Shown: positions 27,171 to 37,254, counted from the stretch's first letter. The stretch is DNA of 64,000 nucleotides from an uncultured Roseburia sp. (GCA_947174805.1 CAMWKH010000002.1:62001-126000); one strand, 5' to 3'. Made by a program: numbers and translations. The notes: generated by a model not told the origin, from the sequence alone.

Positions 27171-27243
27171 TTAGCTGCCAGATGAAAACTGTCAATTTTT
27201 ACCTGGCAACTAACATTGTACTCGAATAAATTTTTTATATCAA
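27171..27243 (-). promoter_or_regulatory. Exporter promoter and leader inverted repeat
   Basis: On the minus strand TTGATA (27238-27243) and TACAAT (27215-27220) are 17 bp apart. From about the transcription start an inverted repeat follows: TTAGTTGCCAG (27203-27213) and CTGGCAGCTAA (27171-27181), with one mismatch and a 21-nt spacer. A run of seven T lies right after the second arm, then the ribosome site. It can be read as a terminator-like attenuator or as an operator. Confidence 0.65.
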
Positions 27244-27270
27244 GCAGAAATATTTTATTTAATAGATTTT

Positions 27271-28224
27271 TTAGATTTTTTTCATCTGTCCTGCCACAGA
27301 AGCAATGATTTCCGCTTTTCCTTCCAGTTTCACATTTCCAAAATCCGCAGGCAGAATCAGATGGTCTCCTTTTTTAATGGCTGTGCCGTTTAACGCTGCC
27401 TCCCCTTCCGTCACACTGATATTAAAGAAAGGATAACTCTGTTCAAATGTCATCTCCCCCTCCAAATCCAGCTTAAATACAGTATAGTACTGGCAGGAAA
27501 TCAGCTCATTCAGGGTATTTTTTGGAAGATTCTGCACATGTTTTACCATATCTTCCGGGGCTTTTGCAGGAGCAAGAATCACATCAATGCTCTTTTGCAC
27601 ATGAAGCTCCCTGGGCTTTCCGTTGCTCAACCTGCCGTAATCGTACACACGGTAGGTAACGTCGCTGTTCTGCTGTGTCTCAAGCAGCAGGCACCCCGTT
27701 GTAATGGCATGTACCGTCCCCGGGTCAATCTGGATAAAATCTCCCTTTTTCACAGGGACATACTGAAGGAAATCCTCCCATTTTCCCTGTTCTATCATCT
27801 CCCTTACTTCCCCCTGGCTCTTTGCCTTATGCCCCAAAACCAGCTTTGCATCTTTTGGACAGTCAAGGACATACCAGCACTCCATTTTTCCCAGAGAGCC
27901 GTTTTCATGGCTGCCTGCATAGGCATCGTTTGGGTGTACCTGGATGCTTAAATCCGCCTTGGCGTCAATAATTTTGATGAGAAGCGGGAACCTATCTCCC
28001 CCTATATTTCCGAAAAGCTCCGGCCTCTCCCGAAATAGCTGGGATAAAGTTTTTCCCGTAAATCCTTCCGCCGTAACCACTGCGTCCCCGTTTGGATGGG
28101 CGCAGATGCCCCAGCACTCCCCGGTGTCATCTCCGGGTATGTCGTAGCCGAACTCCGCGTGCAAACGGTCTCCGCCCCAGACCATCTCCTTAAAAACAGG
28201 AGTCAAAAATAATATTGGTTTCAT
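27271..28224 (-). CDS. manA: Mannose-6-phosphate isomerase, class I
   Basis: 317 aa zinc enzyme interconverting mannose 6-phosphate and fructose 6-phosphate. Small Firmicutes-type form: KEMVWGGDRLHAEFGY at the N-terminus, zinc ligands in SIQVHPNDAYA with the Glu in KMECWYVL, and the late catalytic stretch PGTVHAITTGCLLLETQQNSDVTYRVYDYGR. It starts 14 bp after the esterase gene with AAGGAG. It is the last gene of the mannan operon and delivers the mannose released there into glycolysis. Confidence 0.95.
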   Translation of the reverse strand: MKPILFLTPVFKEMVWGGDRLHAEFGYDIPGDDTGECWGICAHPNGDAVVTAEGFTGKTLSQLFRERPELFGNIGGDRFPLLIKIIDAKADLSIQVHPNDAYAGSHENGSLGKMECWYVLDCPKDAKLVLGHKAKSQGEVREMIEQGKWEDFLQYVPVKKGDFIQIDPGTVHAITTGCLLLETQQNSDVTYRVYDYGRLSNGKPRELHVQKSIDVILAPAKAPEDMVKHVQNLPKNTLNELISCQYYTVFKLDLEGEMTFEQSYPFFNISVTEGEAALNGTAIKKGDHLILPADFGNVKLEGKAEIIASVAGQMKKI

Positions 28225-28238
28225 GATAATCTCCTTCC

Positions 28239-29360
28239 TTACTCCGCTGCATCTGCGGCAATTATGGAATTTAAATAAAAAGGAATGTTTTTATCTCTCG
28301 CCTCGGCAATCCTTATTTCCACTGTATGGACACGGCTCTCCCCGTGAACCATGACAGGCTGTAAATACAGGCAGTCCCCCCAGTCTTCTGAAAAATTCCC
28401 GTCCAGAATGACCTTGTGTCCCTCATCCCCATCTAGGATAAGCTCTGCCACAGGGGCCGGGTGGGCCACGCTTTTTCTGTACTGAATGGCAATCTCACTG
28501 CCGGGCACTCTGCACTTCATCACATCCCCCACTTTGGCAGAATAAAATCCATTCTTAAAGATATCCGTGATTCCCTGCTGTCTCTCCTCATCTCTGGAAA
28601 AATCCGACTCAGTGACAGAAAGATTTTTATTGTTGTAGCGGATGCAATTCTCATAACGGTTTTCCGTCATAGGTTTCTCCGGTACTCTATAATCTTCTTC
28701 CTTTTCTTCTCTGTTTTTGTCCACACACTGTAAAAAGGAGGTAATCACTTCCGCAACCAGCTCATGTCCCAGGTCATTGGGGTGCAAATCATCCTCTGTA
28801 ATGTCCCTCACCGGCAGATTTCCAGATACCACGGAAGGGAATATGGTGCTCTGCATGCTCACTGCGGGGAGATTATAATACCTTCCCACAGCGCCGTGGA
28901 TGGTCTGGGCATTTCCCCCGGTATCATAGCGCACGTTGTGGATCAGCACCACCGCCGGGATGGTATCGGATAAGAGAATCTTTCTTATAAGCCCCTCGTA
29001 TGTCTCCATAAAAAAGGGGGTGGGGTCATCGTTTACACTGTATTCCACAAACACTAAATCCGGATGGCAGGAAAGCACATCCTCCTTCACCCTTGCCGTA
29101 CCAAAATGGGAAGTGGTGCCGCCGATTCCTGCATTGATAAAGGTAAACTCCGCTTCTTTATATGTCTCCCTCCACCAGCCTGAAACCCGGGATGCATAAC
29201 AGAGCTCTATTTTCGTGGCAAGGCTTCCCTGGGTGATGGATCCTCCTAAAAATGCGATGGTGAGCTTTTCCCCCGCCGCCGCCTTTTTCATTACTGTTTT
29301 TAATCTGGCCTGGTTTCCCCGGTTAGAAATGCCAAGTTCCTCTTTTATTTGAAACCTCAT
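28239..29360 (-). CDS. SGNH-type carbohydrate acetylesterase (CEX-like)
   Basis: 373 aa. The SGNH hydrolase core is at the N-terminus: block I AFLGGSITQGS (about residue 37, GGS replacing GDS), INAGIGGTTSHFG, block III VEYSVNDDP and block V DDLHPNDLGHEL with the catalytic Asp/His. From about residue 220 a second, strand-rich domain follows. The layout resembles the acetyl-mannan esterase RiCEX of the Roseburia intestinalis mannan locus. It should remove acetyl groups from imported mannooligosaccharides in the cytoplasm (no signal peptide). Starts 3 bp after the neighbouring esterase. Confidence 0.82.
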   Translation of the reverse strand: MRFQIKEELGISNRGNQARLKTVMKKAAAGEKLTIAFLGGSITQGSLATKIELCYASRVSGWWRETYKEAEFTFINAGIGGTTSHFGTARVKEDVLSCHPDLVFVEYSVNDDPTPFFMETYEGLIRKILLSDTIPAVVLIHNVRYDTGGNAQTIHGAVGRYYNLPAVSMQSTIFPSVVSGNLPVRDITEDDLHPNDLGHELVAEVITSFLQCVDKNREEKEEDYRVPEKPMTENRYENCIRYNNKNLSVTESDFSRDEERQQGITDIFKNGFYSAKVGDVMKCRVPGSEIAIQYRKSVAHPAPVAELILDGDEGHKVILDGNFSEDWGDCLYLQPVMVHGESRVHTVEIRIAEARDKNIPFYLNSIIAADAAE

Positions 29361-29363
29361 CTA

Positions 29364-30407
29364 TTACCTCCAAATCTCATCCCCCAGGGATTCTATATAG
29401 GCGTAGAGTTCCTCCGCCATCTGCTCTGCCTCGGGAATCCTGATATGCCCCGGAGTTTTACAGCCATTATCCCGATACAGGAAATGATGTACTTTTTTAT
29501 CCCCAAGACTGAAGCATACTTCCTCTATGGCATCATCCCATTCTTTTGCGTGGTTTAAAACCGTGGTAGTAAGTATAATCACTGCCTTGGGATAAATATT
29601 TCTTAATTTTAACACAAAATCCCGGTAATGTCTCTTCCATTTATCCGCCATATCCCCTTTGGGATTCTCCTTCATAAAATCCACGGGATGGCTGTCGTTC
29701 TGCCCGATGGCAAGAATCACCACATGGGGGGTATACCTCTTAAAATCCCATTTCTTTATCTCCCCCAAATCCGGGTGGTAAGAAATTTTGTCATATACGC
29801 ACTCCATGCCAATATAATCCGGCTCGCAAAACCATCCGGTGTTATTCATAAGGGCAATGCCCCCCTGGGCAATATCGTGAATCTGCGCCCCTAACTTCCT
29901 GGCGGCAAGCCAGGCGTAGGAGTACCAGCTATTGGAATATTCCCCGTTATGCTCCGGGTCTTCCTTTCCCGCAAATTCCACTGCCTCAGAGACTTCCCCG
30001 GCGGAGACACTGTCCCCGTATACCTCTATTTTCCTGTCCGGCAAAGGCGGCAGTTCTAAAATATGTTCCCCCTCCCCGATGGAAAAGCCGAAAAATGTCA
30101 CGGTATGGCAGGAATCCATGCGCTTGAAAAGTAAAATTTCATGTTCTTCCTTCTCCTTTTCCACGGGAATTTCCATATGGCACATTTCTTCAAGGGGGAG
30201 CAGAAAACGCCCCTGCTCCCCATCTAAGATATAGCCCATATAGTTATCCCAATAGGCCTGCTTGTTTTTAAGTGTCACCTTGAGGGTATTCCCGGTAAAT
30301 TTCATCCCCACAAAACTGCAGGGGAACACCATCACAGGGGCCATAGGGTCGTCAAAATCTATTCTTCCGCAATACTGCAAATATTCATGATTCGGTGTAA
30401 TCTGCAT
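29364..30407 (-). CDS. Carbohydrate esterase family 2-like acetylesterase
   Basis: 347 aa. The N-terminal jelly-roll (about 1-125, GRIDFDDPMAPVMVFPCSFVG) followed by an SGNH domain is the CE2 layout. The SGNH blocks are EVYGDSVSAGE (nucleophile Ser), AQGGIALM, LAIGQNDSH and, near the end, GHIRIPEAEQMAEEL carrying the His. No signal peptide, so it acts inside the cell on imported oligosaccharides. It follows the GH130_2 gene by 2 bp. With the CEX-like enzyme it gives two esterases likely to differ in the acetyl positions they attack, as in Roseburia. Confidence 0.84.
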   Translation of the reverse strand: MQITPNHEYLQYCGRIDFDDPMAPVMVFPCSFVGMKFTGNTLKVTLKNKQAYWDNYMGYILDGEQGRFLLPLEEMCHMEIPVEKEKEEHEILLFKRMDSCHTVTFFGFSIGEGEHILELPPLPDRKIEVYGDSVSAGEVSEAVEFAGKEDPEHNGEYSNSWYSYAWLAARKLGAQIHDIAQGGIALMNNTGWFCEPDYIGMECVYDKISYHPDLGEIKKWDFKRYTPHVVILAIGQNDSHPVDFMKENPKGDMADKWKRHYRDFVLKLRNIYPKAVIILTTTVLNHAKEWDDAIEEVCFSLGDKKVHHFLYRDNGCKTPGHIRIPEAEQMAEELYAYIESLGDEIWR

Positions 30408-30409
30408 AA

Positions 30410-31432
30410 TTATCTCCTGCCAATCTCCGTGTCAGCTTCCCTTACCACGCTGTTGTCTTTGATATAGTCGATAATCTCATCTAAAGTGGTAAATGCCAAT
30501 CCCACATAGCTGTCCGCCGCTCCATAATAAATGGCAATCTTTCCGCTCTTAGAATCATGGATGGTAGCGCAGGGGAAACATACATTGGGCACAAATCCCC
30601 GCTCCTCATACCACTCTTCCGGTGTGAGCAAAAATGTCTCGCATCTGTATTTTACCCTGGAGGGCTCGTCGATATCCAAAATTGCACCGCCGATGGAGTA
30701 CACATATCCGTTGCAGGTTCCCGTTACCCCGTGGTAGAACAAGAGCCATCCCTCGCTGGTCTCAATGGGAGCTGCGCCGCCGCCGATTTTTAACATCTCC
30801 CACCACTCCGGGTTTTTCCCCATTACATGGCGGTGTTTTCCCCAGTAAACCAAATCCGGGCTCTCGCTGATAAAGATATCCCCGAAAGGCGTGTGGCCGC
30901 TGTCGGAGGGCCTTGACATCATCACAAAGTTGCCGTTAATCTTCCTGGGGAACATCACCGCATTTCTGTTAAAGGGCAGGAAGGGGTTTTCCAGCCTTAC
31001 AAATGTCTTGAAATCCGTAGTCTTTGCCAGGCCGATGGATGCACCGTAAAAATCCTGGCACCACATAATATAGTAGGTATCCTCGATTTTTACAAGTCTT
31101 GGATCATAGGCGTACACAGGCATAAATTCTTTCCCGTCCTCGTCCACAAAATTAATTTTTTCTTTATCAATCTCCCAATGAATGGCATCTTTGCTTCTTC
31201 CCAGGTAAATGTAGGGGATTCCGTTTGTCTGCTCTGCACGGAACACACCGATAAACTCTCCTTCGTAGGGCATAACTGCGCTGTTAAAAATTCTTGCCAC
31301 GCCCTCCACCGGGTTTCTCCCGATAATGGGATTCTCGTTATATCTCCAAACCGGGGCACCTTTTAAATCCGCAGGTCTCTCCTGCCAGGGCACATTGGGT
31401 ACCTGGGGGCTAATCATTGTATATTTGCTCAT
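30410..31432 (-). CDS. GH130 beta-1,4-mannooligosaccharide phosphorylase (RaMP2/GH130_2-like)
   Basis: 340 aa five-bladed beta-propeller phosphorylase without signal peptide. Family features: VWRYNENPIIGR, VARIFNSAVMPYEGEFIGVFRAE, the proton donor region YAYDPRLVKIEDTYYIMWC, and GGGAAPIETSEGWLLFYHGV. The shorter length and the FRAEQTNGIPYIYLGRS stretch fit GH130_2, which removes mannose from the non-reducing end of mannooligosaccharides with phosphate, giving mannose 1-phosphate. A strong AAAAGGAG site precedes it; it lies 26 bp after the GH130_1 gene. Confidence 0.88.
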   Translation of the reverse strand: MSKYTMISPQVPNVPWQERPADLKGAPVWRYNENPIIGRNPVEGVARIFNSAVMPYEGEFIGVFRAEQTNGIPYIYLGRSKDAIHWEIDKEKINFVDEDGKEFMPVYAYDPRLVKIEDTYYIMWCQDFYGASIGLAKTTDFKTFVRLENPFLPFNRNAVMFPRKINGNFVMMSRPSDSGHTPFGDIFISESPDLVYWGKHRHVMGKNPEWWEMLKIGGGAAPIETSEGWLLFYHGVTGTCNGYVYSIGGAILDIDEPSRVKYRCETFLLTPEEWYEERGFVPNVCFPCATIHDSKSGKIAIYYGAADSYVGLAFTTLDEIIDYIKDNSVVREADTEIGRR

Positions 31433-31458
31433 TTTCTTTCTCCTTTTAAAACAATATT

Positions 31459-32634
31459 TTATTTTTCCTTCCCTAAAAACTCCAGGTTCTTTTTAATCAG
31501 TTCACATCTCTGAGCCACACACTCCACCGAGCGCAGGGGGTCTGTGGGGGTGTTAAATACGTAGTCAATCAGCTTATCCACTGTTGTAGCTGCCACATGC
31601 ATCCTGGTATCGCTGGAAGCGTAGTAGATATACACCTTTCCGTCCTCTGTCTTAATGGCACCGTTAGTGAACACCACGTTGGAGACGTCCCCTACCCGCT
31701 CCTCGCCCCTTGGCCCAATCAAAAGACCGGAGGGCTCTGCAATCACTTTGGCCGGGTCATTTAAGTCTGTGGCAAAGGCATAGATAACGTAGCGCAGGCC
31801 TGCCGCCGTATTCCGCACACCGTGGGCAATATGTATCCAGCCTTTATCCGTCTTAATGGGGGGCGCCCCCGCACCGTTCTTAGCCTCGGTGATTGTGTGA
31901 TATTTCCGCAGGCTGGTCATTTTTTCTTCGTCAATCACCGCATTTGTAATATCGTCACACAGGCCGAATCCCACGCCGCCGCCGCTGCCTGTCTCGATAA
32001 AATCATCCATGGGCCTTGTGTAGAAAGCATATTTTCCGTTTACAAATTCGGGATGAAGCACTACATTTCTCTGCTGGGGAGAACGCAGGGTCTTTAAATT
32101 TGGAAGCCGCTCCCAGTTTCTCAAATCCTTCGTCCTTACAATTCCTGCCGCCGCCACTGCCGCAGAAAGGTCGTTTACAGAGGTGTCTTTGCTCTCAGAG
32201 CAGAAAACCCCGTAAATATATCCGTCCTCATGCTTGGTGAGACGCATATCGTACACGTTTGTCTCCTGGGGGCAGGTATCCTCCAAAAGAATGGGGTAAT
32301 CCCAGAACCGGAAACCGTCGATGCCGTTGTCGCTTTCCGCCACGCCGAAAAATGACTTTCTGTCCGCCCCTTCAATCCTTGCCACAAGGTAATATTTCCC
32401 GTTTAACTCTATGGCGCCGGAATTCATCACCGCATTGATTCCCAGGCGCTCCATGAAATAGGGGTTTGTCTCGGGATTTAAATCGTACCGCCAGGTAAGG
32501 GGGATATGCTCCCTGGTGAGCACGGGATACTCGTACCTGTCAAAGGTGCCGTTATAAAAATCAGATTTAACATTCTTTCTATTTAACAGTTTTTCCTGCT
32601 TTTCCTGTTCAATATAATAATTTTTATGAAGCAT
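31459..32634 (-). CDS. GH130 4-O-beta-mannosyl-glucose phosphorylase (RaMP1/GH130_1-like)
   Basis: 391 aa from [18 protein letters not shown] sits 7 bp upstream, better placed than for the ATG two codons earlier. Features: [71 protein letters not shown] with the catalytic Asp, and [20 protein letters not shown]. Length and the RIEGADRKS stretch fit GH130_1, which phosphorolyses mannosyl-glucose to mannose 1-phosphate and glucose. That is the product the 2-epimerase makes from mannobiose. The gene overlaps the epimerase stop by 11 bp. Confidence 0.88.
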   Translation of the reverse strand: MLHKNYYIEQEKQEKLLNRKNVKSDFYNGTFDRYEYPVLTREHIPLTWRYDLNPETNPYFMERLGINAVMNSGAIELNGKYYLVARIEGADRKSFFGVAESDNGIDGFRFWDYPILLEDTCPQETNVYDMRLTKHEDGYIYGVFCSESKDTSVNDLSAAVAAAGIVRTKDLRNWERLPNLKTLRSPQQRNVVLHPEFVNGKYAFYTRPMDDFIETGSGGGVGFGLCDDITNAVIDEEKMTSLRKYHTITEAKNGAGAPPIKTDKGWIHIAHGVRNTAAGLRYVIYAFATDLNDPAKVIAEPSGLLIGPRGEERVGDVSNVVFTNGAIKTEDGKVYIYYASSDTRMHVAATTVDKLIDYVFNTPTDPLRSVECVAQRCELIKKNLEFLGKEK

Positions 32635-33814
32635 TTCCATTCCTCCTTATCAGTTCAAAACACATCCTGCCGTTGTGGTAGGGACATTTCCAGGGCTCCA
32701 AAATAGGTTTCTCTTCCACGGGGCTCCCGTCCTGTCTCACAAGCCAGAACCACTCGGAACCTTCTCTTTTATCCACCACATGGGTTTTAATAAACTCCCA
32801 AACTGCCTCCGCCGCTTTTAAATACTCTGTCTTTTCCGGGGATTTCTCATAGCCGTTTACAAAACCAACCACCGTCTCCGCCTGTACCCACCAGACTCTT
32901 CCGGTGTCCACTTTGCCTTTCTCGCACTCGTTGCTTAATGAGTGTCCGTCAAAAGCGATTTTGTAAATCTGCTCCGTTAAGGTTTTTGTAATCACAGACA
33001 TTTTATCCCAATATTCTTTTTCATCAAGAATTTCCAACGTCCTGTCCAAAAGCCATGCGGTCTCAATATCGTGGCCGTAGGAGTACAAATCAATGAGGCT
33101 ATTGTAATCCTTATCAAAAAATACCTCCTGCCTTTTCAATTCAGGATTATATATTTTTTCCGCCACTGTGTCTAAAATCCAGTGAAGGCAGCTTTTTACC
33201 TCTTCACTTTTATTTACCCGGTAAAGCTCCGTGTATGCCTCTAAGACATGCAAAAGCGTGTTCATGGTGCGCTCTGCAATCACACCGTTTTCCGACAATT
33301 TGTCATTTTCCGCCGGGGAAAATGTCCTGTCAAAAGCCTCTAAATACCCCTCTTTATCCCTGCACTTCGTCTCAATAAGATGAAACAATTCCTCCGCCAG
33401 TTTTAACGCTTCTTTATCCCCTGTGGCATCGTAGTAGGAGGACAGGGCGTAAATGGAAAACGCCTGGTTATAAGTATGCTTTGTGGTATCCCTTGGGGTT
33501 CCGTCATAGTTTACAGACCAGAAAACCCCTCCGTTTTCCTTGTCAAAACAATGGTCTTTCAGAAACGAGAATCCGTGGGATGCCTCCTCCTTCAAAGAGG
33601 CATCCCCCAATACCATATAGGCATTGGCAAAAAACCAGGTAATACGGCTGTTTAAAATACAGCCCTTCTCTGCTTTTTTATCCAGATTCAATTCATAATC
33701 CATATAACCGTAATATCCCCCGTTCTCCTCATCCCTTAAATTTCTCCAGAAAGGGATAATGGTGGAGCATAAATGCTCCTTCGCCTCACCGGCTAGTTTT
33801 TGCAATCCGCTCAT
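32624..33814 (-). CDS. Cellobiose/mannobiose 2-epimerase (AGE superfamily)
   Basis: 396 aa (alpha/alpha)6-barrel enzyme. Conserved elements: [48 protein letters not shown], the catalytic histidines in [12 protein letters not shown] and [12 protein letters not shown], and [16 protein letters not shown]. In a mannan operon it converts beta-1,4-mannobiose to mannosyl-glucose, the substrate of the adjacent GH130_1. N-acetylglucosamine 2-epimerase is a related alternative, but neighbours and length (around 390-410 aa) favour the disaccharide enzyme. AAAGGAGGGG precedes the ATG. Confidence 0.9.
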   Translation of the reverse strand: MSGLQKLAGEAKEHLCSTIIPFWRNLRDEENGGYYGYMDYELNLDKKAEKGCILNSRITWFFANAYMVLGDASLKEEASHGFSFLKDHCFDKENGGVFWSVNYDGTPRDTTKHTYNQAFSIYALSSYYDATGDKEALKLAEELFHLIETKCRDKEGYLEAFDRTFSPAENDKLSENGVIAERTMNTLLHVLEAYTELYRVNKSEEVKSCLHWILDTVAEKIYNPELKRQEVFFDKDYNSLIDLYSYGHDIETAWLLDRTLEILDEKEYWDKMSVITKTLTEQIYKIAFDGHSLSNECEKGKVDTGRVWWVQAETVVGFVNGYEKSPEKTEYLKAAEAVWEFIKTHVVDKREGSEWFWLVRQDGSPVEEKPILEPWKCPYHNGRMCFELIRRNGNAS

Positions 33815-33835
33815 AAATGTACCCCTCCTTTAATT

Positions 33836-34693
33836 TTAACCCTTTACGGCTCCTGCTGCAATACCGCTGTAGATTTGTTTCTGGCACAAAATAAATACAA
33901 TTAATGCCGGCAGCAGGGAAATGATTACACCTGCGCAAATCAGGTTGTACTGGCTTCCCATAGGCCCTACGAAGGTGTAGAGACATCTGGCGATGGTGTG
34001 GAGTTTTTTGTCCATAAGATACAGGTTAGCACAGTAATACTCGTTATAAACTCCCACGCCCTTTAAAATACAGGAAGTTACGATTGCCGGTTTTAAAAGA
34101 GGAAGCATGATCTTCCAATAAATCGTCCAGTAAGACGCCCCGTCAATGATGGCGGATTCATCCAAGGATACGGGAATGTTTTCCATAAACTGGATAAATA
34201 TGTAAATGGAGATAACATCTGTTCCACACATCATGATTATGTAACCTGCCAGGCTGTTCACCAGATGCAGGGCTGACATAATGTTAAATACCGTTACCTG
34301 CATGGCAACTGCGGGAAGCAATGATGCAAAAAGATACAAATTGCGGATTAAAGTGTTTCCCGGGAATTTAAACCGGTTTAACACATATGCAAGCTGTGTT
34401 CCCAAAATTACGGAAACGATTAACACGCACACCATTACAATCACGGAGTTTAAAAAAGCCCTTCCCATGTTTGCCGCCTCAAAGGCTTTTGTAAAGTTGT
34501 CAAAATTCAGCCAGCTTTCCGGCAGCGTCATAACATTTGTCTGCTGGTACTCTTCCGATGTCTTAAATGCTGTGATAACACAGGAAATTACCGGCACAAC
34601 TGCACAGAGGCCAAAAAAGATTAGAGATACATATTCTACAATAATCCATAAAATACCTAACGGTGAATAACTCTTTTTTCCTACATTTACCAT
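33836..34693 (-). CDS. Mannan-operon sugar ABC permease, MalG type
   Basis: 285 aa with about six membrane segments. The EAA loop LDESAIIDGASYWTIYWKIMLPLL and the QKQIYSGIAAGAVKG tail define it. It abuts the MalF-type permease gene with no gap. It belongs to the importer that brings in mannooligosaccharides; no ATPase gene is present, as in the raffinose operon. Confidence 0.92.
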   Translation of the reverse strand: MVNVGKKSYSPLGILWIIVEYVSLIFFGLCAVVPVISCVITAFKTSEEYQQTNVMTLPESWLNFDNFTKAFEAANMGRAFLNSVIVMVCVLIVSVILGTQLAYVLNRFKFPGNTLIRNLYLFASLLPAVAMQVTVFNIMSALHLVNSLAGYIIMMCGTDVISIYIFIQFMENIPVSLDESAIIDGASYWTIYWKIMLPLLKPAIVTSCILKGVGVYNEYYCANLYLMDKKLHTIARCLYTFVGPMGSQYNLICAGVIISLLPALIVFILCQKQIYSGIAAGAVKG

Positions 34694-35701
34694 TTAAGCC
34701 ACCCCTTTCTGGGCCTTTTTCTGGGCCTTTTCCGCCTTAAGCCTTGCCTTCTTTGCCGCATAGGATTCGTCCTCGCTCTCCGCATCCCTGAAGATATACT
34801 TAAAGAACAGCTTTTGGAGAATGGTACATGCAAAGATAATGAGAAGGAGCACTACCGCCATAGCCGATGCCAATCCTACTTTCTGGCTTGTGTGGGCGAT
34901 TTCATTCATAATAACAAAGTATGTTCCTGTTCCGTTTGCACCGTCTGTGATAACATACGGCTGCTCAAATGCGCTTAAGGAACCTGTGATAGATAAAATT
35001 ACATTAAGGGTGACAATGGTTTTTATACTCGGCAGAATAATATGGATAAACTGCTGGAATTTATTTGCACCATCCAAGTCTGCCGCCTCGTACAAATCTG
35101 CGTCCACAGACATGATGGCCCCGATAAAGAGTACCATATTCTGTCCGAAATAACGCCATACGGAGGTGGCCACCAAAGACCAGTTGTTTATTTTCTGGTC
35201 TTTTAACCAGTATGGAAGATTATCTAACTGAAATCCGCACCACTGAAGGATGGTATCAAACACAAATCCTCTGGTGTAGAAAAATTTAAAGATAAAACCA
35301 ATGGCAATACCGCTGATTAAGTATGGGAAAAACATAAGTCCCTTAAAGAAATTTCCGCCTTTTACTTTAAAACTTAAGATTGTTGCAAGATAAAGGGCTA
35401 ACACTAACTGCAAAATCGCACCTACCACATAGAATAAGCTCAGTTTTAAAGCTCCAAAACAATCGTCCCTTCGGAATACGTCAAGATAGTTTTTCCATCC
35501 CACAAACACCCGTTTATCCGCCGGAGTGGTATACTTCATTTTGTAAAAGCTGAATTTTACCATCTGGCCAAAGGGGAGATAGGTAAATACAAAGAGCAGC
35601 AAAAGTGGGATGGCGATAAACGCAATACTGATTAAAATCTGCTGTCCTTTTCTGCTTCTGGCCCACTGCATGGGGCTTTTTTTCTTTTTCCCTGTTTCCA
35701 T
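34694..35701 (-). CDS. Mannan-operon sugar ABC permease, MalF type
   Basis: 335 aa from METGKKKKSPMQW, chosen because GGAGG lies 8 bp upstream. About six hydrophobic segments; EAA loop YEAADLDGANKFQQFIHIILPSI near residue 215. The C-terminal tail is unusually basic and Ala/Lys-rich (AAKKARLKAEKAQKKAQKG), probably a cytoplasmic extension of unknown role. Inner-membrane subunit of the predicted mannooligosaccharide importer. Confidence 0.92.
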   Translation of the reverse strand: METGKKKKSPMQWARSRKGQQILISIAFIAIPLLLLFVFTYLPFGQMVKFSFYKMKYTTPADKRVFVGWKNYLDVFRRDDCFGALKLSLFYVVGAILQLVLALYLATILSFKVKGGNFFKGLMFFPYLISGIAIGFIFKFFYTRGFVFDTILQWCGFQLDNLPYWLKDQKINNWSLVATSVWRYFGQNMVLFIGAIMSVDADLYEAADLDGANKFQQFIHIILPSIKTIVTLNVILSITGSLSAFEQPYVITDGANGTGTYFVIMNEIAHTSQKVGLASAMAVVLLLIIFACTILQKLFFKYIFRDAESEDESYAAKKARLKAEKAQKKAQKGVA

Positions 35702-35778
35702 AGATAACTCCTCCATATTATGAACACGCATCCTCTATGAAACCGGAGGCGGAAGTTCCGCCTCCTGGTTTTGTTCCA

Positions 35779-37254
35779 TTACTCTGTCACTTCCACTCCG
35801 CATGCTTCCTGAGCGTCTGACCATGCCTGGTTCCACTCTGCCATAATGTCGTCAAATGTTTTGCTGCCGTCGTGTGCGCACTCAATAATGTTCTGTAATT
35901 TGCTGTCTCCGCCTGCATTGATATTTAACTCGGATTCAGAGTTCATCTCGTTTAACAAATCTTCCTCTCCTGCTACGGAAGGTTCGTCCTCAAGGAATGT
36001 AACGCCGTCAAATGCAAGTTTTGTCTCTGTGGAGCCTGCTGCTACAGGAAGGCCGTCCTCATTGTAGGAGAATCCGGATTCCTGGGTCATCCATTTTACA
36101 AATACCATAGCTGCTGCTTTTTCATCATCGGAAGCATTTACATTGATACCGTAGGAGTAATCTGCACCTGCAGAAGCGTACTGTGTTCCGTTGACAGTGA
36201 TTGGGAACGGCATATATCCGATATCTGCGCTGTTTTCCCCTGCTGCTTCCATCTGGGGATATGCCCAGGAGCCAAGTACCATACATCCGATTTCCCCGTT
36301 GTTAATTGCCGGTTTACATCCTTCCCAGTCTGTTGTGGAGAAGTCATCCTCTGTCAGGCCGTTTGCCACTGCATCGTAAAGAATTTTGTAAACTGCATAA
36401 GCATGTGTTCCGTCGCCGTAATCTTTAAAGGGGTCTTTGGTATGTACCAGTTTCTGGTTCATGTATGTATTGTCCCCTGTTGCATTGTTTCCGATGTAAG
36501 CGTCCCATGCTCCCATGGTCCAGCCTGCTGCATAGTTTGTATAAAGAGGTGTTGCATCTGTTTTTTCTTTGATGGCTTTTAAAGCATCGATAAACTCATC
36601 GGGAGTCTTTGGAAGCTCCGTGATTCCTGCCGCCTCAAATACTTTTTTGTTGTAAACAATACCCTGGGTGGTTGCTGTGGAGGGCACTCCGTAAACCTCT
36701 CCCTGATACTCCCATGTAGTTGCGTAATTAATCTGTGTCTGCATGGTAGAAAGGTCACCGTAGGAAATAAAATAAGTGCTAAGGTCTGATTTATCCACTG
36801 CCGGAATCATCATGATCGTCTCATAATCCCCAGACTGCAGATGCATCAGGGCATCGTCCGCATAGTTTGTATCTGTGGTAAGCTCTACGGTGATGTTTGG
36901 ATACATCTCGTTAAAGTCAGCCAGGTACTCGCTCCACTTCTTTCCGTTGTAGTCCTCAGATTCCAGGTCAGTTCTGTGGTTAAACAGGCTGATGGTCGCC
37001 GTCAAGTCTGTGTAATCTTCCCCTAATTTAATATCAGCATATTTTAAATCTCCGGAAGCTGCAGATGCATTGCTGTCCTCTCCTTCGCCCTCTGCATCCC
37101 CTGCGTCCTCTGCCGCATCATCTGCGCTGCTCTCTGCTGCCTTGTCTGCGCTTCCTGTGCTGCTGTCCTTTGTGTCATCTCCGCCGCCGCATCCTGCTGA
37201 TGCAATGGCCATTACAGATACCATCATAAGTGCTGCTGCTCTTTTCAGTTTCAT
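35779..37254 (-). CDS. Mannan-operon substrate-binding lipoprotein
   Basis: 491 aa from MKLKRAAAL, with AGGAGGA upstream; the track's start is 18 codons too long. Lipoprotein signal with lipobox IASAGC. An acidic, Ser/Ala/Asp/Glu-rich linker (about residues 28-70) follows and should hold the domain away from the membrane. The family 1 solute-binding fold shows YNKKVFEAAGITELPKTPDEF. First gene of the nine-gene operon. Ligand inferred to be beta-mannooligosaccharides, as for the Roseburia binding protein RiMnBP, from the operon content only. Confidence 0.9.
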   Translation of the reverse strand: MKLKRAAALMMVSVMAIASAGCGGGDDTKDSSTGSADKAAESSADDAAEDAGDAEGEGEDSNASAASGDLKYADIKLGEDYTDLTATISLFNHRTDLESEDYNGKKWSEYLADFNEMYPNITVELTTDTNYADDALMHLQSGDYETIMMIPAVDKSDLSTYFISYGDLSTMQTQINYATTWEYQGEVYGVPSTATTQGIVYNKKVFEAAGITELPKTPDEFIDALKAIKEKTDATPLYTNYAAGWTMGAWDAYIGNNATGDNTYMNQKLVHTKDPFKDYGDGTHAYAVYKILYDAVANGLTEDDFSTTDWEGCKPAINNGEIGCMVLGSWAYPQMEAAGENSADIGYMPFPITVNGTQYASAGADYSYGINVNASDDEKAAAMVFVKWMTQESGFSYNEDGLPVAAGSTETKLAFDGVTFLEDEPSVAGEEDLLNEMNSESELNINAGGDSKLQNIIECAHDGSKTFDDIMAEWNQAWSDAQEACGVEVTE

